Notes: generated by a model from the sequence alone, not told the origin. 64,000 bases of DNA from Xanthomonas sp. F10 (GCF_014206815.1 NZ_JACHNP010000002.1:1054001-1118000); one strand, 5' to 3'. Counted from the first letter of the stretch, positions 35,130 to 46,082 are shown. Numbers and translations are program-made.

Positions 35130-35634
35130 GTCCGGCCTGCCTGAGGCTGGCGCGCCCGCGCCTGCCAGCGCCGCGCCTGCGACGATCCGCCGCGACGGCA
35201 CCGTGCTCGGCTTCGATGTCGGCCACCGCCGCATCGGCGTGGCCGTGGGCAGCCCGTTCGGCACCGGCGCGCGCGCGCTGGCGGTGATCGACGTGCACGC
35301 GCAGGGGCCGGACTGGCCGGCGCTGGACCGCCTGCACGCCGAATGGCGGCCGCACGGCCTGGTGGTCGGCGATCCGCTTACCCTCGACGGTGCCGACCAG
35401 CCCAACCGCAAGCGCGCGCATGCCTTCGCCCGCGAGCTCGGCGCGCGCTACCGCCTGCCGGTGGTGCTGGTCGACGAACGCTCCAGCTCGGTCGAGGCTG
35501 CGCAACGCTTCGCGGTGGACCGTGCCGCCGGCCGCAAACGCCGCCGCGATGCCGCCGCGCTGGACGCGGTGGCCGCCGCGGTGATCGTCGAGCGCTGGCT
35601 GGCCGCGCCCGACGACGCCATTCCCCTTTCCTGA
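35122..35634 (+). CDS. yqgF: YqgF/RuvX-type Holliday-junction-resolvase-like nuclease
   Basis: A 170-residue RNase H-like protein linked in E. coli to 16S rRNA 5' maturation. The first catalytic aspartate is in [15 protein letters not shown], the second acidic residue in [14 protein letters not shown] and the third in [19 protein letters not shown]. It has a proline/alanine-rich extension of about 20 residues before the conserved core. Overlaps yqgE and lies 19 bp before pyrB. Confidence 0.94.
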   Translation: MPESGLPEAGAPAPASAAPATIRRDGTVLGFDVGHRRIGVAVGSPFGTGARALAVIDVHAQGPDWPALDRLHAEWRPHGLVVGDPLTLDGADQPNRKRAHAFARELGARYRLPVVLVDERSSSVEAAQRFAVDRAAGRKRRRDAAALDAVAAAVIVERWLAAPDDAIPLS

Positions 35635-35653
35635 TCCCCAGCCCGGACCCGCC

Positions 35654-36601
35654 ATGACTGATCCGCAACTCGATTCGAACGGGCGCCTGCGCCACCTGCT
35701 GACTCTGGAAGGATTGCCGCGCGCGACCCTGCTGCAATTGCTGGACCGCGCCGGGCAGATCCGCGACGCGGCGGTGGGCCGGGTCGGCAAGCGCAGCGTG
35801 CTGGCCGGCACCGCGGTGTGCACGCTGTTCTTCGAACCGTCCACGCGCACCCGCAGCTCGTTCCACCTGGCCGCGCAGCGGCTCGGCGCCGACGTACTGA
35901 ACTTCGATGCCTCCACCTCGTCCACGCGCAAGGGCGAGACCGCGCGCGACACGCTGAAGAACCTGGAAGCGATGGGCGTGCGCGGCTTCATCGTGCGCCA
36001 TCCGGAGGACGGCGCGGTGGAGCGCCTGGCCGAAGCCGCGGGCGAGGGCACCGCGCTGATCAACGCCGGCGACGGCCGCAGCGCGCATCCCACCCAGGGC
36101 CTGCTCGACATGCTGACCCTGCGCCACGCCAAGGGCGGCGATTTCTCCAAGCTCAAGCTGGTCATCGTCGGCGACGTCAAGCACTCGCGGGTGGCGCGCT
36201 CGGACCTGCACGCGCTGCGTACCCTCGGCGCCGGCGAAGTGCGGGTGTGCGGTCCGCGCGCGCTGCTGCCCGACGACGGCACACTGGACGGCTGCGTGGT
36301 CGGCGACGACTTCGACGCCATGCTCGACGGCGTGGACGCGGTGATGATGCTGCGCCTGCAGCGCGAGCGCATGGAAGAAGGCCTGGTGACCTCGCTGGAG
36401 GATTACCACGGCCAGTACGGCCTCACCGCCGAGCGCCTGCGCCGGGCGTCCAAGGACGCGGTGGTGCTGCATCCGGGGCCGATCAACCGCGGCGTGGAGA
36501 TCACCGACGAGGTCGCCGACGGCGCGCAGTCGTGCATCCTGCGTCAGGTCGCCAACGGCGTGGCGGTGCGCATGGCGGTGCTGGAGACCTTGCTGGGCTG
36601 A
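35654..36601 (+). CDS. pyrB: Aspartate carbamoyltransferase, catalytic chain
   Basis: Joins carbamoyl phosphate and aspartate in pyrimidine synthesis. The carbamoyl phosphate motif FFEPSTRTRSSFHLA, DVKHSRVARSDLHAL and the C-terminal HPGPINRGVEITDEV are present; 315 residues matches the class that works without a PyrI subunit or with inactive PyrC. No pyrI or pyrC follows. A palindromic repeat lies 25 bp after the stop. Confidence 0.96.
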   Translation: MTDPQLDSNGRLRHLLTLEGLPRATLLQLLDRAGQIRDAAVGRVGKRSVLAGTAVCTLFFEPSTRTRSSFHLAAQRLGADVLNFDASTSSTRKGETARDTLKNLEAMGVRGFIVRHPEDGAVERLAEAAGEGTALINAGDGRSAHPTQGLLDMLTLRHAKGGDFSKLKLVIVGDVKHSRVARSDLHALRTLGAGEVRVCGPRALLPDDGTLDGCVVGDDFDAMLDGVDAVMMLRLQRERMEEGLVTSLEDYHGQYGLTAERLRRASKDAVVLHPGPINRGVEITDEVADGAQSCILRQVANGVAVRMAVLETLLG

Positions 36602-36626
36602 TCCTGGCAAGTGTCTCCCTGCTGTC

Positions 36627-36692
36627 GTAGGGGCGGCTTCAGCCGCGACAGGCATTCCCGGTAAAGCCCGTCGCGGCTGAAGCCGCTCCTCC
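36627..36692. repeat. Palindromic repeat, copy 5
   Basis: GTAGGGGCGGCTTCAGCCGC and its inverted arm GTCGCGGCTGAAGCCGCTCC, between pyrB and the M1 peptidase gene. It may serve as the pyrB terminator. Confidence 0.9.
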
Positions 36693-36793
36693 CCCGTCTT
36701 GCCAGATATCCGCTGCCGCAGATGGCGATCGGCACATCCGCGCCCTCCCGATTCGGCCTACCATCGGCGGCGATCCTCCCCACGGACGCCACC

Positions 36794-38797
36794 ATGATCC
36801 CTGTTCTGCGCCGCGCTGCGTTCGCCGCGGCCTGCCTCCCGCTTGCCGCCGCCGCCCAGGCCGGCACCGCCACCGCCACCAACGCCGCGGACCGCCCGGG
36901 CGCCTACGATCCGCAGGCGCTGTTCGCACCGCTGCAACTGCCGCAGCCGGCCAACGCCTACCGCAGCGGCGGCGGCGTACCCGGCCCGCAGTACTGGCAG
37001 AACCGCGCCGACTACGACCTGCACGCCACCCTGGAGCCGGCCACGCACACGCTGCGCGGCCAGGAGACCATCACCTACAGCAACCGCAGCCCGGACACGC
37101 TGGACGTGCTGTGGCTGCAACTGGACCAGAACCTGTACCGCACCGACGCGCGCGCCCGCACCATGCGTGCGGCGCGTGCCGACCGGCCTGCGCCGCAGAG
37201 CACGGAGGGCTACCGCATCGCCAGGGTGGAACTGGAGCAGGGCGGCAAGCGCGTGCCGGCGACCTTCCTGATCGACGACACGCGCATGCGCGTGGACCTG
37301 CCGCAGCCGCTGGCCAGCGGCAAGGCGCTCAAGCTGCACATCGACTACGCCTATACCGTGCCCGGCACCTGGGGCGGGCGCACCGCGGTCACGCCCACCG
37401 CCGACGGCGACATATACGAGATCGCGCAGTGGTATCCGCGCATGGCGGTGTACGACGACCTGCGCGGCTGGGACACCCAGCCCTACCTGGGGGCGGAGTT
37501 CTACCTGGAGTACGGCGATTTCGACTATGCGGTGACGGTGCCGTGGAACTACCTGGTCGCCGGTTCCGGCGAACTGGTGAATCCGGCGCAGGTGCTCACC
37601 GCCACCCAGCGCCAGCGCCTGGCGCAGGCGGCTGCCAGCGACAAGACGGTGACCATCCGCGGCGCCGATGAAGTGGGCAAGCCGGACAGCCGGCCCAGCG
37701 CCAGCGGCACCCAGACCTGGCGCTTCCACATGGACCACACCCGCGATGTGGCTTTCGCCGCCTCGCCGGCCTTCGTCTGGGATGCGGCGCGGATCAACTT
37801 GCCCGAGGGCAAGCATGCGCTGGCGATGTCGGTGTATCCGCGCAGCGCGGTCGGCACCGACAAGTGGGGCCGCTCCACCGAGTTCGTGAAAGCGTCGATC
37901 GAGCACTTCTCGCAGTGGTATCCGTACCCGTGGCCGGCGGCGGTGAACCTGGGCGGCCACGGCGCCGGCATGGAGTATCCGGGCATCGTCTTCGACGACA
38001 TGGAGGACGGCGGCAAGCAACTGTTCTGGATTACCGCGCACGAACTGGGCCACGGCTGGTTCCCGATGATCGTCGGCTCCAACGAGCGCCGCCATGCCTT
38101 CATGGACGAGGGCTTCAACACCTTCATCGACGTCTACGCCTCCGATGCGATCAACCACGGCGAATTCGCGCCCAAGCGCGACGGCGAGTACGCGCCCGGC
38201 GGCGGCAACCCGGTGGACGAGATCCTGCCGCTGCTGGCCGACGCGCAGGCGCCGACCCTGCTCGATCGCGCCGATGCCACCAGCGAGACCTACCGGCATC
38301 CGCTGACCTACTTCAAGGGCGCGCTGGGCCTGGTGCTGCTGCGCGAACAGATCCTCGGCCCGGCGCGCTTCGATCCGGCGTTCCGCAAGTACATCGCCAC
38401 CTGGGCCTACAAGCATCCGACACCGTCGGATTTCTTCCGGCTGATGGAGAGCGAGGCCGGCGAGGACCTGAGCTGGTGGTGGCGCGGCTGGTACGTCAAC
38501 AACTGGCAGCTGGACATGGGCGTGCGCGCGGCGGCCTACGTCGACCATGACCCGGCCAAGGGCCTGTTGGTGACCCTGCGCAGCCGCCAGAAGCTGGTGA
38601 TGCCGGCGACCTTGCGCATCGACTTCGCCGACGGCAGCCACCTGGACCAGCGCGTGCCGGTGGAGACCTGGATGCAGCAGACCCAGCCGCAGATCCGCGT
38701 GCCGAGCACGCAGAAGGTGCTGCACGTGACCCTGGATCCGGACCACCTGCTGCCCGATGCCGACCGCAGCGACAACCGCCTCGATACGGTGAGCTGA
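36794..38797 (+). CDS. Secreted M1-family metallopeptidase
   Basis: A 667-residue exported aminopeptidase-like enzyme with a signal peptide (LRRAAFAAACLPLAAAAQA). The zinc site is HELGH in FWITAHELGHGWFPMIV with the third ligand glutamate in FMDEGFNTFID, as in M1. The exopeptidase motif appears as GAGMEYPG, a variant of GAMEN, so substrate choice may differ from classic aminopeptidase N. The C-terminal part (VTLRSRQKLVMPATLRIDF) is the beta-sandwich seen in related proteins. A strong hairpin follows the stop. Confidence 0.9.
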   Translation: MIPVLRRAAFAAACLPLAAAAQAGTATATNAADRPGAYDPQALFAPLQLPQPANAYRSGGGVPGPQYWQNRADYDLHATLEPATHTLRGQETITYSNRSPDTLDVLWLQLDQNLYRTDARARTMRAARADRPAPQSTEGYRIARVELEQGGKRVPATFLIDDTRMRVDLPQPLASGKALKLHIDYAYTVPGTWGGRTAVTPTADGDIYEIAQWYPRMAVYDDLRGWDTQPYLGAEFYLEYGDFDYAVTVPWNYLVAGSGELVNPAQVLTATQRQRLAQAAASDKTVTIRGADEVGKPDSRPSASGTQTWRFHMDHTRDVAFAASPAFVWDAARINLPEGKHALAMSVYPRSAVGTDKWGRSTEFVKASIEHFSQWYPYPWPAAVNLGGHGAGMEYPGIVFDDMEDGGKQLFWITAHELGHGWFPMIVGSNERRHAFMDEGFNTFIDVYASDAINHGEFAPKRDGEYAPGGGNPVDEILPLLADAQAPTLLDRADATSETYRHPLTYFKGALGLVLLREQILGPARFDPAFRKYIATWAYKHPTPSDFFRLMESEAGEDLSWWWRGWYVNNWQLDMGVRAAAYVDHDPAKGLLVTLRSRQKLVMPATLRIDFADGSHLDQRVPVETWMQQTQPQIRVPSTQKVLHVTLDPDHLLPDADRSDNRLDTVS

Positions 38798-38804
38798 TCG
38801 CGCC

Positions 38805-38841
38805 GCGGCCATCCGCGCCGTCGTCGGTGTCGGATGGCCGC
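38805..38841 (+). terminator. Hairpin after the M1 peptidase gene
   Basis: Perfect 11-bp stem GCGGCCATCCG / CGGATGGCCGC with a 15-nt loop, eight bases after the stop codon. No U tract. Confidence 0.5.
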
Positions 38842-39213
38842 GCAAACGTGCTGCGGCCGCAACATCTGCCGTTGCGCGCCGCCAGTGCGCGCTTGTCCCG
38901 ATGCAGTGCACCAGCGTCGCTGGCGATGCGTGCGATGCGCGTGCGTTCGCCGGCATTGCCGGCTGCCTGCACGCCACGCGGCGCGCGTGTAGACGGCCTG
39001 TCCCCGCCTGTCGCTGGCTGTCTCCTGCGGACCGTGCGTGTCCGCTTGTCCTGTCCCGTGCGGCGAACGGAGGGTGGGATTCCAGTTCGGTGTCGCGGCG
39101 ATTGCGTGGGCCGCCGCGCGCATTCCAAGAATGCGTCGGCCCCCACGCCCTTGTGCCGGCGCATGCGCGATGCCATGCGTCCTGCACTCATCGCGACAAC
39201 TGGGAGACACAGC
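38842..39213. other. Promoter region of the pectate lyase gene
   Basis: No gene is seen in these 372 bp. The perfect inverted repeat CGCATTCCAAGAATGCG at 39119-39135, 78 bp before the start codon, is the only clear dyad and is a candidate operator. Confidence 0.45.
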
Positions 39214-40278
39214 ATGCAGCAGCAATTCCGAACAGGCGCACTGGCGCTCGCGCTGGCCGTAGGCGCCACTCCGGCCTTCGCCGGCCCGATCGGTTACGGG
39301 GCCAATACCACCGGCGGCGGCAATGCCATCCCGGTCAACGTCGCCACGATGGAGGCAATGCAGGCGGCGATCGACAATTACGCCGGCTCAGGCGGCCTGG
39401 TGCTCAACTACACCGGCAGCTTCAACTACGCCAGCATCACCGACGTGTGCACGCAATGGAAACTGCCGGCCAAGACCGTGCAGATCAAGAACAAGCGCGA
39501 CATCACCATCAAGGGCGCCAACGGCTCCTCGGCCAACTTCGGCCTGCGCGTGGTCGGCAACGCGCATAACGTCATCATCCGCAACATGACCATCGGCCTG
39601 CTGCCGGGCGGCGAGGATGCCGATTCGATTTCCCTGGAAGGCAATTCCAGCGGCCAGCCGTCCAATATCTGGGTGGACCACAACACCATCTTCGCCTCGC
39701 TGACCAAGTGCCCCGGCGCCGGCGACGCCTCCTTCGACGGCGGCATCGACATGAAGAAGGGCGTCAACCACGTCACCGTGTCGTACAACTACATCCACGA
39801 CTACCAGAAGGTCGCGCTCAACGGCTACAGCGACAGCGACACCCAGAACGCCGCCGCGCGCACCACCTATCACCACAACCGCTTCGAGAACGTGGAATCG
39901 CGCCTGCCGCTGCAACGGCGCGGGCTCAGCCACATCTACAACAACTACTTCAACAACGTCTTCACCTCCGGCATCAACGTGCGCATGGGCGGGGTGGCGC
40001 TGATCGAAGCCAACTACTTCGAGAACATCAAGAACCCGGTCACCTCGCGCGACAGCAGCGAGATCGGCTACTGGGACCTGATCAACAACTACGTGGGCGG
40101 CGGCATCACCTGGACGGTGCCGGAGAGCACCAGCAAGCCCTACGCCAACGCGACGACCTGGATCTCGTCCAAGACCTATCCGGAACCGCTGGGCTACCTG
40201 TACACGGCGATTCCCGGCGCGCAGGTCAAGGCCAAGGCCATCGCCACCGCCGGTGCCGGCACCAATCTGGCCGAGTGA
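39214..40278 (+). CDS. Secreted pectate lyase, polysaccharide lyase family 1
   Basis: Cleaves polygalacturonate in plant cell walls by beta-elimination with calcium. A 354-residue protein with a signal peptide (ALALALAVGATPAFA) and a right-handed beta-helix: IWVDHNTIFASLTKC holds the PL1 vWiDH motif, DGGIDMKKGVNHVTVSYNYI the calcium aspartates, and VESRLPLQRRGLSHIYNNYF the catalytic-arginine RxPxxR-like motif. GGGAGA precedes the ATG. Its place beside chemoreceptors is as expected for a plant-associated bacterium, though the link is inferred. Confidence 0.95.
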   Translation: MQQQFRTGALALALAVGATPAFAGPIGYGANTTGGGNAIPVNVATMEAMQAAIDNYAGSGGLVLNYTGSFNYASITDVCTQWKLPAKTVQIKNKRDITIKGANGSSANFGLRVVGNAHNVIIRNMTIGLLPGGEDADSISLEGNSSGQPSNIWVDHNTIFASLTKCPGAGDASFDGGIDMKKGVNHVTVSYNYIHDYQKVALNGYSDSDTQNAAARTTYHHNRFENVESRLPLQRRGLSHIYNNYFNNVFTSGINVRMGGVALIEANYFENIKNPVTSRDSSEIGYWDLINNYVGGGITWTVPESTSKPYANATTWISSKTYPEPLGYLYTAIPGAQVKAKAIATAGAGTNLAE

Positions 40279-40283
40279 AATAC

Positions 40284-40315
40284 ACGGCCTCCGCGCGCCG
40301 CGGCGCGGAGGCCGT
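40284..40315 (+). terminator. Terminator of the pectate lyase gene
   Basis: A perfect 13-bp GC-rich stem (ACGGCCTCCGCGC / GCGCGGAGGCCGT) with a 6-nt loop, five bases after the stop codon, followed by CTTCG. Confidence 0.7.
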
Positions 40316-40553
40316 CTTCGCGCGTGTCATAAAATTGTCACAAGATGTGTGCCGTTTACGGCATCTCAGGGGTTCTGGCAGAACGCCCCCGGTTGGTGCG
40401 GCGGGGAGCTGGTTTCGCACCCCGCGGGTGCCAGTCTTATCGTTTTTTCACGCAGAATTGACGCAATCCGGCGGTTTTCAGGGCCCGCGTGCACGGGCAT
40501 GCACATCGGAGTCACGATGCTGAGGGAGTTCAAGAAGTATGCACAGTTGCGCA

Positions 40554-40580
40554 TCAAGAATTGCGCGCGGCGGCCGCTAC
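40554..40580 (+). promoter_or_regulatory. FliA (sigma-28) type promoter of the first chemoreceptor
   Basis: TCAAG, then 14 bases, then GCCGCTAC, close to the flagellar/chemotaxis sigma-28 consensus (TCAAG-N14-GCCGATAA). It lies 163 bp before the start codon. The second receptor has the same layout. The rest of the 40316-40742 interval shows no gene. Confidence 0.65.
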
Positions 40581-40742
40581 CTAAAGCGAGTCCCCGCACG
40601 TGACATTCCCGATGCGGCCGGTGCTGGAAGTGGCCTTGTCTTCTTCTCCGTCGCATCGCATCAGGCCTTCCGCCTGGCAGTGTCTTGCGCGATCCCAGGT
40701 CGTGACGCGGGGGCTCCACCCCTTTCTCACTTGGTACTCCCC

Positions 40743-43001
40743 ATGATCGGTTTCCTGCAACGCTACAACGTCGGGACGCGGCTTGCCTGCGCCTTCGGTG
40801 TCCTCATCCTGCTGTCCTGCGCCCTGGTCGTCGCCGGCCTGCTGACGTTGAAACAGTCACGCGACATGATGGACACCATCGTCAATCGGCGCATGCAGAT
40901 CCTCGATTACACCGCCGAGATGCGCAACGCCAGCTCGCTGATCGCGATCAACCTGCGCAACATCGTGCTGCCGACCACGCACGAGGAGAACGAGGGTTTC
41001 GCCAAGGTCGTCGACGAGCAGCGACGTTACTACGGCGAGATCCACGACAAGCTCTACGCGATCCCCAATACCAGCCCGGTCGGCGTGCAGATGCGCAAGG
41101 CGATCGACGATGCCTATGCGCGGACACGGGTCGCCAACCAGGAGGTGCTGGACCTGGGCATGCAGGACAGGGACGCCGACGCGCTGAAGGTGTTGATGGC
41201 CCAGGCCGCGCCGGCTACCCAGCAATGGCAGGATGCGCTCAACGTCTATGCGAACCGGCAGCGCGAGCAGGGCGCCCAGGCGTATGCGAGCGCCGAAGCG
41301 GCCATGGACCGCGGCCGTGCCCTATTGCTCTCCGGCGGCGCCATCGTGGTGATCGTCAGCGGCCTGTTGGCCTGGCTGATCACCCGTAGTCTCACCGTGC
41401 CGCTGACCCGTGCCACCCGCGTCGCCGAGGCCATCGCCAATGGCAAGCTGGACAACGACGTGCGCACCGACGCGCGCGACGAGACCGGGCGCCTGCTGGT
41501 CGCGATGCAGGGCATGCAGCAGCAGGTCAGCAACCTGATCGGCGCGCAGTTGGAGATGGCCAAGCGCCATGATGCCGGCGAGGTCAGTCATCGCATCGAA
41601 GCGCAGGCCTTCCCCGGCGACTACGGGCGCATGGCGGCCGAGACCAATGCGTTGGTGGCCTCGCACCTGGCGGTGAAGACGCGCCTGGCGCAGATCATGG
41701 GCCGCTATGCGATCGGCGACCTGTCGCAGGACATGGACCGCCTGCCCGGCGAGGAAGCCGTGCTGAGCCAGACCATGGACGAGGTCAAGGCCAACCTGTC
41801 GGCGATGAACGGGCAGATCAAGCAACTGGCGACCTGCGCTGCCGACGGCGACTTCAGCGCACGCGGCGATGCCGAGCGTTTCCAGTACGACTTCCGGGTG
41901 ATGGTGGACAGCCTGAACCAGCTGATGGCCACTGCCGACGGCAACCTGCAGGCGCTGTCGACGCTGCTGCAGTCGATCGCCGCGGGCGACCTGACCGCGC
42001 GCATGCACGGCGATTTCCGCGGCGTGTTCGCGCAGATGCGCGACGACGCCAACGCCACCGCCGAACAGTTGGCCGGCATCGTCGGCCGCATCAAGCACTC
42101 GGCGGTGTCGATCAACGCCGCGGCCACCGAGATCGCCGCCGGCAACGACGACCTGTCGCGGCGCACCGAGCAGCAGGCCGCAAGCCTGGAGGAAACCGCT
42201 GCCTCGATGGAGGAGCTGACCTCCACCGTCCGCCAGAACGCCGAGCATGCGCGCCAGGCCAACCAGCTCGCCGCCGGCGCCGCCGCTGTGGCCTCGCAGG
42301 GCGGCACGGTGGTCGGCCAGGTGGTGAGCACCATGGATGGCATCGAGGCGGCCTCCAAGAAGATCGCCGACATCATCGGCGTCATCGACGGCATCGCCTT
42401 CCAGACCAACATCCTCGCGCTCAACGCCGCGGTGGAGGCCGCGCGCGCCGGCGACCAGGGCCGTGGTTTCGCGGTGGTCGCCAGCGAGGTGCGTACGCTG
42501 GCGCAGCGCTCGGCCAGCGCCGCCAAGGAGATCAAGAGCCTGATCGACGACTCGGTCAGTCGCGTCGCCGAAGGCTCGGCCCTGGTCGACCAGGCCGGCA
42601 AGACCATGGACGAGATCGTGAGCTCGGTGCAGCGCGTCACCGACATCATGGGCGAGATCTCCGCGGCCTCGCAGGAACAGTCGGCCGGCATCGAGCAGGT
42701 CAACCAGACCGTGACGCAGATGGACGAGAGCACGCAGCAGAACGCGGCGTTGGTGGAAGAGGCCAGTGCGGCGGCGCGCTCGATGGAGCAGCAGGCGGTG
42801 GAACTGAGCCAGGCGGTGGCGCTGTTCAAGCTGGACACCTCGGCGGCCACGCCGGTGGCGCAGGCGCCGCGGCACCTCGCCACCGCGCCGGCTGCCGGCA
42901 AGCCCAGCGCTCGCCCGGTGGCGGCCACGCCCGCGCCGGTGCGGCGCGCGGCGCAGCCGGCTGCGGCGGTGGCACTGGACACGGATTGGCAGGAGTTCTG
43001 A
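40743..43001 (+). CDS. Methyl-accepting chemotaxis protein (Tsr-like) with CheR tether
   Basis: A 752-residue receptor: TM1 near residues 15-35 ([19 protein letters not shown]), a four-helix-bundle-like periplasmic domain of about 150 residues, TM2 ([18 protein letters not shown]), HAMP ([20 protein letters not shown]), further HAMP-like segments and the signalling hairpin with [20 protein letters not shown]. Methylation helices carry [16 protein letters not shown]. The C-terminus DWQEF fits the xWxxF tether for CheR/CheB. Ligand unknown. Paralogue of the next gene. Confidence 0.95.
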   Translation: MIGFLQRYNVGTRLACAFGVLILLSCALVVAGLLTLKQSRDMMDTIVNRRMQILDYTAEMRNASSLIAINLRNIVLPTTHEENEGFAKVVDEQRRYYGEIHDKLYAIPNTSPVGVQMRKAIDDAYARTRVANQEVLDLGMQDRDADALKVLMAQAAPATQQWQDALNVYANRQREQGAQAYASAEAAMDRGRALLLSGGAIVVIVSGLLAWLITRSLTVPLTRATRVAEAIANGKLDNDVRTDARDETGRLLVAMQGMQQQVSNLIGAQLEMAKRHDAGEVSHRIEAQAFPGDYGRMAAETNALVASHLAVKTRLAQIMGRYAIGDLSQDMDRLPGEEAVLSQTMDEVKANLSAMNGQIKQLATCAADGDFSARGDAERFQYDFRVMVDSLNQLMATADGNLQALSTLLQSIAAGDLTARMHGDFRGVFAQMRDDANATAEQLAGIVGRIKHSAVSINAAATEIAAGNDDLSRRTEQQAASLEETAASMEELTSTVRQNAEHARQANQLAAGAAAVASQGGTVVGQVVSTMDGIEAASKKIADIIGVIDGIAFQTNILALNAAVEAARAGDQGRGFAVVASEVRTLAQRSASAAKEIKSLIDDSVSRVAEGSALVDQAGKTMDEIVSSVQRVTDIMGEISAASQEQSAGIEQVNQTVTQMDESTQQNAALVEEASAAARSMEQQAVELSQAVALFKLDTSAATPVAQAPRHLATAPAAGKPSARPVAATPAPVRRAAQPAAAVALDTDWQEF

Positions 43002-43016
43002 GCACAGGGGCGTGCG

Positions 43017-43047
43017 GCGGGCGGGGCGCGCAACGCGCGCCGCCCGC
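43017..43047 (+). terminator. Hairpin after the first chemoreceptor
   Basis: A 13-bp GC stem with a 2-nt bulge (GCGGGC..GGCGCGC / GCGCGCCGCCCGC) and a 3-nt loop, 15 bases after the stop. Confidence 0.5.
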
Positions 43048-43607
43048 GCTGTCGAAGGCCGGCACGGCAGCCTGCTGCTGCCGGTGATGCATCCAGTCGC
43101 TCCGGACGCCTGCTGCTGCGGCCACGAAGCCGTGCCTGTCAGCGTCGTGGCCCGATCCAGGCGTAGCCCACGCCGCCGAGCGTGCGCAATGCGCCGCTCT
43201 TGGCGCTGCTTCGTCTCGCGCGCGTGCCCCAATGTGGACGCGCCGTCATGCTGCTTCACGTCCACGATCGCCGCTGTGTGGCCAGCGCGTCGCGTTGAGG
43301 GTGACGCCCCCATTGAATGCCTCGAGGCGGCTGCCGCTCCGCCTCGACGATTGCGCTGACACCACCATGTAACTGCGATCGCATTCCTGGCCCGGCGCAA
43401 CGCGCTGCGAGATCCCTGTGCAGCGGAGTAATCGAGAATTTTTTCCTCGTGGTCGATTGCGCCGTAAGCAAGCCCCATGCCGGCGATTGCAACACAACGT
43501 GCACGCGCTCTTCACGCAAAAACGCCGATTCGGGCGAGGCGTCAATGGGCTTTCCACACCCTTGTGATGTGCCTGAGGGCGTTCAATAAATTGTCCGCAA
43601 TCGCCAC
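43048..43607. other. Long intergenic stretch between the two chemoreceptors
   Basis: About 560 bp with no supported gene. The part after 43420 is richer in A and T (GAGTAATCGAGAATTTTTTC) and leads to the second FliA-type promoter. Open frames on both strands here have no recognisable composition or motif. Confidence 0.5.
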
Positions 43608-43634
43608 TCAAGTCCCTTCGCCGGGAGCCGTTAC
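43608..43634 (+). promoter_or_regulatory. FliA (sigma-28) type promoter of the second chemoreceptor
   Basis: TCAAG, 14 bases, then GCCGTTAC, the same spacing as at the first receptor and near consensus. It lies 161 bp before the start codon. Confidence 0.65.
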
Positions 43635-43794
43635 TTCGCCCGCACATTGAGCGGGATGCGGCATCAAGCGTCTGATTCAAAACGCTTTTTCACGATTTGT
43701 TCATCCTGTTTCGATGCCGGCGCGCAACGGCCATTGGCTGGCGTGCGTGGTCCGGGGCGCCCACTGCCCCTCATTCCCCCAAACAGGTCATTTC

Positions 43795-46050
43795 ATGATT
43801 GCATTCCTTCAGCGCTACAACGTCGGCGCCCGGCTCGCCACCGCGTTCGGCCTCCTCATCCTGCTGTCCTCGGCGCTGGTCGTCGCCGGGCTGTTCACCC
43901 TGTTCCAGGCGCGCGAGCGGCTGGATGGCATCGTCAACCGCAACATCGCCGCGATCCGCGCCTCCAACGAGATGCTCAACGCCAGTTCGGCCGTGGCCAT
44001 CAATGTCCGCAACATCGTGCTGCCGACCTCTCAGGAGGACAACATCCGCTTTGCCAAGGTCGTCACCGAGCAGCGCGCGCGCTATCAGGAAGCGCGCAAG
44101 CGGGCGGGTGCCATTCCCAGCGGTGCGCAGAGCCAGGCCGTGCTGGCGGAGGTCGATCGCGCCCGCGCGCAGACCGTGGACGTCAACAACCGCGTCATCG
44201 ATCTGGGCATGCATTACAAGCCGGATGAGGCACTGGCCCTGCTGATGGGCGAGTCCGCGCCGCTGACGCAGAAGTGGCAGGACGCCATCGCCCGCTATGC
44301 CGATCTGCAGGCCGCCCGCAGCAACGAGGCCTATGCGGCCGCGACGGCGGCGATGGCGCGTGGCCGCGCCATGCTCATCGCCGGCGGCCTGGCGGTGGTG
44401 CTGGTCAGCAGCGTGCTGGCCTGGCTGATCACCCGCAGCCTGACCGTGCCGCTCAACCGCGCCACCCGTGCCGCCGAGGCCATCGCCGACGGCCGGCTGG
44501 ACAACGACGTGGCCACCGAGGCGCGCGACGAACCCGGTCGCCTGTTGCAGGCGATGGGCGGCATGCAGACCCAGTTGCAGCGGTTCTCCAGCGAAACCGT
44601 CTTGATGATCGAACTGCATGCCGACAAGGACATCAGCCACCGCATGCCACAGGATTTCCCCGGCGTGTACGGCGAGCTGAGCAAGGGCATCAACACCATG
44701 ATGTTCGAGCACCTGGACGCCATCGTCGATGCCATCGGCGTGCTCAACGAATACGCCAACGGCGACCTGCGCCGCGATGCGCGCCGCCTGCCGGGCAGTC
44801 GTGCGGTGTTGCACGAATCGATGGACGCGGCCAAGGCCAGCCTGCTGGCGATCAACACCGAGATCAAGCGCCTGGCCGCGGCGGCCGCGGCCGGCGACTT
44901 CAGCGCCCGCGGCGATGCGGTGCACTTCCAGCACGACTTCCGGCTGATGGTGCAGGACCTCAATGCGATGATGGAGGTGAGCGACCGCAACCTGGGCAAG
45001 CTCTCGGCGTTGCTGCAGGCCATCGCCGCCGGCGACCTGACTGCACGCATGCACGGCGAGTTCCACGGCGTGTTCGCGCGGATGCGCGACGACGCCAATG
45101 CCACCGCCGACCAGTTGACCGGCATCGTCGGCCGCATCCAGACCGCCGCGGTCAGCATCAATGCCGCGGCCAGCGAGATCGCCACCGGCAACGACGACCT
45201 GTCGCGTCGCACCGAGCAGCAGGCCGCCAGCCTGGAAGAAACCGCCGCGTCGATGGAAGAACTGACCTCCACCGTGAAGCAGAACGCCGAACACGCGCGC
45301 CAGGCCAACCAACTCGCCAGTGGCGCGGCATCGGTCGCTTCGCAGGGCGGCGCGGTGGTCGGTCAGGTGGTCGAGACCATGAGCGGCATCGAAGCCTCCT
45401 CCAAGAAGATCGCCGACATCATCGGCGTGATCGACGGCATCGCGTTCCAGACCAATATCCTGGCGCTCAACGCGGCTGTCGAAGCGGCGCGTGCCGGCGA
45501 GCAAGGTCGCGGCTTCGCGGTGGTCGCCAGCGAAGTGCGCACGCTGGCGCAGCGTTCGGCCAACGCCGCCAAGGAGATCAAGACGCTGATCGACGATTCG
45601 GTGACCCGCGTCGCCGAAGGCTCGGCGCTGGTCGACAAGGCCGGCAGCACCATGCAGGAGATCGTGGCCTCGGTGCAGCGCGTCACCGACATCATGGGCG
45701 AGATTTCCGCCGCCTCGCAGGAGCAGTCGGCCGGCATCGAGCAGGTCAACCAGACCGTCACGCAGATGGACGAAAGCACCCAGCAGAATGCGGCGCTGGT
45801 GGAAGAAGCCACGGCGGCAGCGCGCTCGATGGAGCAGCAATCGGTGGAGCTGACCCAGGCGGTGGCGTTGTTCAAGCTGGAGGGCGCGCATGCTGCAACG
45901 CCGTCGCCAGCACCGTCGCCGTCGCGCGCCAGGCATGTTGCGCCGACCGCCACGCGCAGCCCGCGCCCGCTGGCTGCGGCCGCGCCGGCGCGGCGCGCGC
46001 CGGCGTTCGCGGCGGCGGTGGCGCTGGACAAGGACTGGCAGGAGTTCTGA
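43795..46050 (+). CDS. Methyl-accepting chemotaxis protein (Tsr-like) with CheR tether
   Basis: A 751-residue paralogue of the preceding receptor: same start ([19 protein letters not shown]), TM2 with [41 protein letters not shown], and an almost identical signalling domain. The periplasmic domain differs much more than the cytoplasmic half, as expected after duplication with ligand change. It also ends in DWQEF. The start at 43795 aligns with that of the paralogue. Confidence 0.95.
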   Translation: MIAFLQRYNVGARLATAFGLLILLSSALVVAGLFTLFQARERLDGIVNRNIAAIRASNEMLNASSAVAINVRNIVLPTSQEDNIRFAKVVTEQRARYQEARKRAGAIPSGAQSQAVLAEVDRARAQTVDVNNRVIDLGMHYKPDEALALLMGESAPLTQKWQDAIARYADLQAARSNEAYAAATAAMARGRAMLIAGGLAVVLVSSVLAWLITRSLTVPLNRATRAAEAIADGRLDNDVATEARDEPGRLLQAMGGMQTQLQRFSSETVLMIELHADKDISHRMPQDFPGVYGELSKGINTMMFEHLDAIVDAIGVLNEYANGDLRRDARRLPGSRAVLHESMDAAKASLLAINTEIKRLAAAAAAGDFSARGDAVHFQHDFRLMVQDLNAMMEVSDRNLGKLSALLQAIAAGDLTARMHGEFHGVFARMRDDANATADQLTGIVGRIQTAAVSINAAASEIATGNDDLSRRTEQQAASLEETAASMEELTSTVKQNAEHARQANQLASGAASVASQGGAVVGQVVETMSGIEASSKKIADIIGVIDGIAFQTNILALNAAVEAARAGEQGRGFAVVASEVRTLAQRSANAAKEIKTLIDDSVTRVAEGSALVDKAGSTMQEIVASVQRVTDIMGEISAASQEQSAGIEQVNQTVTQMDESTQQNAALVEEATAAARSMEQQSVELTQAVALFKLEGAHAATPSPAPSPSRARHVAPTATRSPRPLAAAAPARRAPAFAAAVALDKDWQEF

Positions 46051-46082
46051 GCCAGCGCGGTCCGTGCGCGGACTGCTCGCGT

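Noticed and set aside
40325-40346. CRP/Clp-like site near TGTCATAAAATTGTCACA
   Set aside because: The half-sites are 8 bp apart instead of 6, and the site is just after the pectate lyase terminator, where it has no obvious target start.
43246-43680. 144-codon minus-strand frame between the chemoreceptors
   Set aside because: No recognisable motif, unusual composition, and it overlaps the FliA-type promoter region.
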